The notes below the pieces were generated by a model that saw only the letters and a program-made list of their open reading frames with translations, made no database searches and was not told the origin of the DNA. The position numbers and the translations under genes are program-made. Below, piece by piece: positions 5,147 through 8,764 of a stretch of 8,764 nucleotides of DNA; position 1 is the first letter of the stretch; each line of letters begins with the position of its first letter. This DNA comes from Acidobacteriota bacterium (lineage in GTDB: Bacteria > Acidobacteriota > Terriglobia > Versatilivoradales > Versatilivoraceae), in assembly GCA_026706225.1 (NCBI GenBank), contig JAPOZE010000558.1:1-8764 (forward strand), written 5' to 3'.

Positions 5147-6730
5147 AGCCGATTGGGCTCGGGACAGGAGCAGTCTGGCCCGGGGCAGGGCGGCCAGGGC
5201 CTGAACGACCTGGGGATCGCCCTCGAGCTCGACTTGCATGCTCAGACTGGTCTGCAGGGAAAGGAGCAACAGACGGCTGCGCAGGCTGCGCTGGATGAAG
5301 GGAAGGTGGTCGTCAAACTCCCGGTGGGAATGAATCAGCGCCCGTGCGTCCAGGTAGTCACGAAATTCCCCCACCACCAGGGGGCTGACGATCGCCGTGC
5401 CGGCAAGCACCGGATACCTGGCCTTGAATTCGCGGGCGAAGGCAAAAAGGAGATGTCGCGACAACAAACGGTGTTGGAAGGATGTCACGGCCAGCGATTC
5501 GGTCACAACGTCCGGAAGAATGCCGCCCTCCACAGTTTCGGAAGGGAAGCCGTCAGACCCTTGGCGGGTGCGCGGGCGGCCGCCTTCCAACATTTCGATC
5601 CATTTCAGGTACTCCAGGAGAGAGCGATTCCTGTCGTTGCGCTGGATCATGCGTCCGTTGGGCGTGAACCACTTGGCTGTCGTCAGAGACAGCCCATTGC
5701 CACCGCTCAGCGGGAAAACCGTCTGAACCACTCCCTTGCCGAAACTGTTTTCTCCGACGATGATCCCCCGGCGGGCATCCTGGATGGCTCCCGCCAGAAT
5801 TTCAGCCGCGCTGGCCGTTCGCCCATTGATCAACACCACCAGCGGAAACGGCCCCCGATCGTATCCGCGGGTGGCCAGGTACTTGACATTGGCGTTGGGA
5901 AGCCTCCCCTTGGTGACCAGAATGACCTGGTTTACGTCCAGAAAGCGATCGGCAACGCCGATGGCGCTTTGCAGATTCCCTCCCGGATTGTCCCGCAGGT
6001 CCAGCACCAGGCCTTGCAAATCAGCCTGGAACGGCTTCAGCGCCCGGTCGATCTCATCTTCGGTAGTTGCCGTGAAAGCCACCAGTTGCAGGTACGCCAC
6101 CCCGGGCAGGATGGCATAGCAGAGAGGCAGGCTGGGTTCGGGGATCTCTTTTCGACGGACCTGGAGTCCCAAGGGCCGGTCGACACCTATCCTCTCGATC
6201 AGGACCTCCACCGGGGTATCCCGGGGACCACGCAGCAGGCTCGCCACCTCCGCACCGGCACGGTCTCTGGTGGAGACTCCGTCAACCGAAAGGATGACAT
6301 CCCCGGGGCGGATGCCCAATTCCTCTGCCGGTGACCCCGGAGTCGTCGAGAGCACCATCATCCTTCCGTCCGCCGGGGCCACGCGTACCCCGATTCCGGA
6401 ATAGTTGCCCCCCTGGTAAGCCCGCAGTTCGCCGAAGGTCTTGGGATCGTAAAAGCTCGAATGCGGATCCAGGCGGCTCAGCATGCGCTGAATCGATCGG
6501 GCTATGGCCCGATTCACATCGATCGGCTCCGCAGAGCCGGTTTCCACAAGACTCAACACCGACGCGTAGGCCTCCAGGTGGCCATGGAGCGATTCCGGAA
6601 AGGAAAGCCCGGGTTCCGCAGTCTCGGTGGGAGACGCACCGCTGGAGAGAAAGACCGCCGAATCTGCGAACAGCAGGGCGCCGGCAAGTAGCGCAGCCGT
6701 TGCCGCTTTGACTGGTGACTGGCGAATCAC
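5138..6730 (-). CDS. Secreted S41 C-terminal processing protease (CtpA/Prc-like), 530 aa
   Basis: Tail-specific serine protease of family S41, exported to the envelope. Residues 1-31 look like a signal peptide (basic RQSPVK, then AATAALLAGALLFADSAVFL); there is no lipobox cysteine. Next come a helical part with LDPHSSFYDP (87-96), a PDZ domain about 105-185 (GIGVRV, GIRPGDVILSVDG), and the S41 core about 205-410. The Ser-Lys dyad is visible: S307 in NGRTASAAE and K332 in ENSFGKGVVQT, with Q336 following. The core ends at GGILPDVV (402-409), then a helical tail of about 120 residues. The start is GTG at 6730; an in-frame TAA at 6763-6761 excludes anything much longer, and no good ribosome site is seen. 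It is divergent from the nfeD operon and convergent with the SUMF1-domain gene. Substrates cannot be told from sequence. Confidence 0.93.
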   Translation of the reverse strand: MIRQSPVKAATAALLAGALLFADSAVFLSSGASPTETAEPGLSFPESLHGHLEAYASVLSLVETGSAEPIDVNRAIARSIQRMLSRLDPHSSFYDPKTFGELRAYQGGNYSGIGVRVAPADGRMMVLSTTPGSPAEELGIRPGDVILSVDGVSTRDRAGAEVASLLRGPRDTPVEVLIERIGVDRPLGLQVRRKEIPEPSLPLCYAILPGVAYLQLVAFTATTEDEIDRALKPFQADLQGLVLDLRDNPGGNLQSAIGVADRFLDVNQVILVTKGRLPNANVKYLATRGYDRGPFPLVVLINGRTASAAEILAGAIQDARRGIIVGENSFGKGVVQTVFPLSGGNGLSLTTAKWFTPNGRMIQRNDRNRSLLEYLKWIEMLEGGRPRTRQGSDGFPSETVEGGILPDVVTESLAVTSFQHRLLSRHLLFAFAREFKARYPVLAGTAIVSPLVVGEFRDYLDARALIHSHREFDDHLPFIQRSLRSRLLLLSLQTSLSMQVELEGDPQVVQALAALPRARLLLSRAQSAGE

Positions 6731-6741
6731 TTTGAGAACCG

Positions 6742-6751
6742 ACCGATCGGT
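6742..6751. promoter_or_regulatory. Perfect 10-bp palindrome just upstream of the S41 protease start
   Basis: ACCGATCGGT reads the same on both strands and lies 11 nt before the GTG start of the protease, in its leader. A minus-strand TACAAT (6777-6772) a little further upstream is a possible -10, without a convincing -35. A 10-bp palindrome is short, so an operator role is only a suggestion. Confidence 0.2.
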
Positions 6752-6803
6752 GTCAGGGAGTTACCGGATCGATTGTAACCCGCAATGGGCCCGGGATGCT
6801 GGA

Positions 6804-6831
6804 TTCATGCGGTTCGCAACTCTGTTATAAT
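6804..6831 (+). promoter_or_regulatory. Extended -10 promoter of the nfeD-slipin operon
   Basis: TATAAT at 6826-6831 is a perfect -10, and TG at 6823-6824 with one base between makes it a perfect extended -10. The -35 is weak (TTCATG, 6804-6809, 16-nt spacing), which an extended -10 can compensate. The start of transcription would be near 6838, giving a leader of about 70 nt before the preferred start codon. It is the best promoter seen in the window. Confidence 0.65.
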
Positions 6832-6871
6832 TCGCACCCAGTGGGGTTGTTAGGACGGGCCGGTTACTGAA

Positions 6872-6891
6872 ATTCCGGATGAATCCGGAAT
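6872..6891. promoter_or_regulatory. Perfect 9+2+9 palindrome overlapping the nfeD start region
   Basis: ATTCCGGAT (6872-6880) and ATCCGGAAT (6883-6891) are exact reverse complements separated by GA. It lies about 35-54 nt after the predicted transcription start and ends on the upstream candidate ATG (6890), 19 nt before the preferred one. It could be a binding site for a dimeric repressor acting as a roadblock, or a leader hairpin (7 bp with a 6-nt loop) next to the translation start. Confidence 0.5.
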
Positions 6892-6910
6892 GGTGTTTAC
6901 GGGGATTCGC

Positions 6911-8212
6911 ATGACCAGGCAGGGACTCGGGATAGCCTTGGTGGCAATACTGGCAGCCGCCGGTCCTTCGGCCGAGGCGGTGGTGTTCACCCTGGAGGTC
7001 GATGACGTCATTCATCCCGTGATTGCGGAGTATGTTGCTCAGGGGCTGGAGCAGGCGGAAGAGGAAGGCGCTGCCGCCGTGATCATCCGGATGAATACTC
7101 CAGGGGGCTTCGATTCCTCCATGCGGGAAATCATCGAGAAGATCTTGCGGTCGGAAACACCCGTGCTCGTTTTTGTCGGTCCCAGCGGCGCCAGGGCCGC
7201 ATCGGCGGGATTCTTCATCCTCTTGTCGGGCGACCTGGCCGTCATGGCCCCCGGCACCAACACCGGAGCCGCTCATCCCGTGCCCTTGGGCGGGGGCAAG
7301 CTGGATGAAGTCATGCAGCAGAAAGTGGAAAACGATGCCGCCGCCTATATCCGCAGTTTCGCGGCCCAGCGCGGCCGCAACGTCGAATTGGCGGAGAAAG
7401 GGGTCAGGGAAAGCCTGTCCTTCACCGAAGAGGAAGCGCGGGAAGGCAATCTCATCGACGGCATTGCCCAGAACCTGAACGAGATTCTCACAAAATTCGA
7501 CGGAAGGGAGATTCAGCGCTTCGACGGCCAAACGCAGGTTCTGCAACTGAAGAACGAGCGCCTGAAGGCGATTGAAATGACGGCTCGCCAAAAGGTGCTC
7601 TCGAAAGTGCTGAACCCCAATATTGCACTGATTCTGGGACTGATCGGTCTGCTCGGACTCTACATCGAGTTCAGCAATCCCGGTCTGATCTTTCCCGGTG
7701 TGGTCGGTGGGGTCTGTATCTTCCTGGCGCTGGTGGCATTCAATATCCTGCCCATCAACCTCTTGGGAGTGGTGCTGATCCTGGCAGCCATCGTTCTTTT
7801 CGTTCTGGAGGCGAAAGTGACCAGCTACGGACTGCTGGCTTCTCTGGGAATCGTGGTCATGATCCTCGGTTCCCTGATCCTCATCAACTCACCGCTCCCG
7901 GAGTTGCGGGTACAGTTGATCACGGCAGTGGGAATCACCCTCCCCTTTGCCGCCATCACCGTCTTTCTCATGCGGCTGGTCATTCTGGCCCACCGCAACA
8001 AGTCGGTAACCGGCAAAGAGGGCATGGTCGGAGAGATCGGAACCGCTTTGACCGACATCGGCTCGCAGGGCAAAGTGCAGGTCCACGGCGAGATCTGGCA
8101 GGCCAGCAGCCCTCAACCGATCGAATCCGGCAACCGGGTCCGAGTGGTGGCGGTGGAGGGACTCAATATCCAGGTGACCCGGGAAAACGGTTCCGGGACA
8201 TCCTCGAGCTGA
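6911..8212 (+). CDS. nfeD: Full-length NfeD membrane serine protease (NfeD1b type), 433 aa
   Basis: Stomatin-operon partner protease. Numbered from the ATG at 6911: signal peptide about 1-23 ([19 protein letters not shown]), ClpP-like domain about 24-200, membrane region about 235-360 with four to five helices ([20 protein letters not shown] first), and an OB-fold NfeD domain about 366-433. The Ser-Lys dyad of the archaeal homologue PH1510 (S97, K138) matches S98 in GARAASAG and K138 in QQKVEND; MNTPGG (61-66) and [12 protein letters not shown] are also typical. It is expected to cleave membrane or stomatin C-terminal segments outside the cytoplasm. I prefer 6911 because GGGGA lies 6 nt upstream and the signal peptide starts there; the ATG at 6890 would add seven residues and lies in a palindrome. 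First gene of an operon with the slipin, 13 nt apart. Confidence 0.93.
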   Translation: MTRQGLGIALVAILAAAGPSAEAVVFTLEVDDVIHPVIAEYVAQGLEQAEEEGAAAVIIRMNTPGGFDSSMREIIEKILRSETPVLVFVGPSGARAASAGFFILLSGDLAVMAPGTNTGAAHPVPLGGGKLDEVMQQKVENDAAAYIRSFAAQRGRNVELAEKGVRESLSFTEEEAREGNLIDGIAQNLNEILTKFDGREIQRFDGQTQVLQLKNERLKAIEMTARQKVLSKVLNPNIALILGLIGLLGLYIEFSNPGLIFPGVVGGVCIFLALVAFNILPINLLGVVLILAAIVLFVLEAKVTSYGLLASLGIVVMILGSLILINSPLPELRVQLITAVGITLPFAAITVFLMRLVILAHRNKSVTGKEGMVGEIGTALTDIGSQGKVQVHGEIWQASSPQPIESGNRVRVVAVEGLNIQVTRENGSGTSSS

Positions 8213-8213
8213 A

Positions 8214-8219
8214 AAGGAG
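8214..8219 (+). promoter_or_regulatory. Strong ribosome binding site of the slipin gene
   Basis: AAGGAG, 6 nt before the ATG at 8226 and starting two bases after the nfeD stop. It is much stronger than the nfeD site, which suggests that the slipin is made in excess over the protease. Confidence 0.75.
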
Positions 8220-8225
8220 AGGCTC

Positions 8226-8764
8226 ATGTTCGAACTCGATTTGATTTCAGTGCCGGGTCTCTTTGGGCTGCTGCTGGTGGTCGTCGTTCTCTTCAACTCG
8301 CTTCACGTTCTGCGGGAATATGAGCGCGGAGTCATTTTTCGCTTGGGGCGTCTGTTGCCGCAGCCCAAAGGTCCCGGCCTCATCATCGTTTGGTGGCCCA
8401 TTGACCGCATCGTCAAACTGGAGTTGCGGGTCGTGACCCTGGATGTGCCGCCGCAGGACATCATCACCAGCGACAATGTGTCTGTCCAGGTCAATGCGGT
8501 CGTCTATTTCCGCGTCATGGACCCCTTGAAGGCAGTGGTCGAGGTTGAGAACTACCTCTACGCCACATCCCAGCTCGCCCAGACGACGCTTCGCTCGGTT
8601 CTCGGCGAAGTGTCCCTGGATGACCTGCTCAGCCGGCGCGAGACCTTGAACGTCCGGTTGCAGAGTATCCTGGACCAGCACACCGACCCCTGGGGCATCA
8701 AGGTTGGAACGGTGGAGGTGAAGCAAGTGGACCTTCCCCAGGAAATGCAGCGGGCCATGGCCAA
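8226..8764 (+). CDS. SPFH/Band 7 stomatin-family protein (slipin), 3' end beyond the window
   Basis: Membrane-associated scaffold of the stomatin/prohibitin (SPFH) superfamily; 179 codons are visible with no stop before the edge. A single hydrophobic segment (about 9-26, [13 protein letters not shown]) anchors the N-terminus. The classic slipin signature follows: [12 protein letters not shown] (31-42), GPG (49-51), [12 protein letters not shown] (57-68), then [14 protein letters not shown] (74-87) and VYFRVMDP. The segment [15 protein letters not shown] and the later [16 protein letters not shown] are typical of the Band 7 domain. It follows nfeD by 13 nt with a strong ribosome site, the conserved nfeD-slipin arrangement in which NfeD is thought to process the stomatin. 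Only the coiled-coil C-terminus (usually about 70-100 residues more) is missing, through the window limit and not a break. Confidence 0.94.
   Translation, partial: MFELDLISVPGLFGLLLVVVVLFNSLHVLREYERGVIFRLGRLLPQPKGPGLIIVWWPIDRIVKLELRVVTLDVPPQDIITSDNVSVQVNAVVYFRVMDPLKAVVEVENYLYATSQLAQTTLRSVLGEVSLDDLLSRRETLNVRLQSILDQHTDPWGIKVGTVEVKQVDLPQEMQRAMA

Noticed and set aside
5111..6334. 407-codon open frame on the plus strand opposite the S41 protease
   Set aside because: Its translation is low-complexity and Gln/Arg/Gly-rich with no domain; it is a shadow of a GC-rich gene whose product is unmistakable.

Overview
The window is GC-rich bacterial chromosome carrying six protein genes: five complete and one running off the right edge. 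Gene content fits a diderm bacterium, because there is a secreted S41 processing protease and a NfeD/stomatin membrane pair. The particular variants suggest an Acidobacteriota-like lineage: a divergent Fpg-like glycosylase, a 7TM-HD phosphodiesterase, a stand-alone SUMF1-domain protein and an S41 protease with a long C-terminal tail. That taxonomic guess is inference from family flavour, not from a marker gene. I see no RNA gene, CRISPR array, intact insertion sequence or phage module.

Layout from left to right. Positions 1-219 are mostly non-coding and hold a strong GC hairpin (173-194) just past the end of a minus-strand thioredoxin-fold gene (220-780). A 277-bp divergent region follows, with a nested stem-loop candidate (847-920) and a long near-perfect inverted repeat (993-1047). 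The repeat stops 10 nt before a plus-strand pair: a Fpg/MutM-family DNA glycosylase (1058-1978) and, 9 nt later, a PgpH-type cyclic-di-AMP phosphodiesterase (1988-4315). A SUMF1/FGE-sulfatase-domain protein without the catalytic cysteine pair (4369-5079) comes next, and its start codon lies inside a short iterated AACAGGA-type repeat. It converges on a minus-strand secreted S41 (CtpA/Prc-like) protease (5138-6730). Divergent from the protease, behind a consensus extended -10 promoter and an operator-like palindrome, is a two-gene operon: full-length NfeD (ClpP-like protease, membrane helices and OB fold, from 6911) and an SPFH/stomatin-family slipin (8226 to beyond the edge).

How the genes may work together. 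The right half reads as an envelope protein quality-control block: a periplasmic tail-processing protease beside the well-known NfeD-stomatin pair, in which the NfeD protease acts with the membrane-scaffolding slipin. The left half couples base-excision repair and cyclic-di-AMP turnover in one probable transcript. All protein genes belong to recognisable families and no new multi-gene system stands out. The most unusual points are the glycosylase that keeps its catalytic residues but has lost the usual lesion-wedge and zinc-finger arginine residues, the inverted repeat in its leader, the cysteine-less SUMF1 protein, and the palindrome over the nfeD translation-start region.
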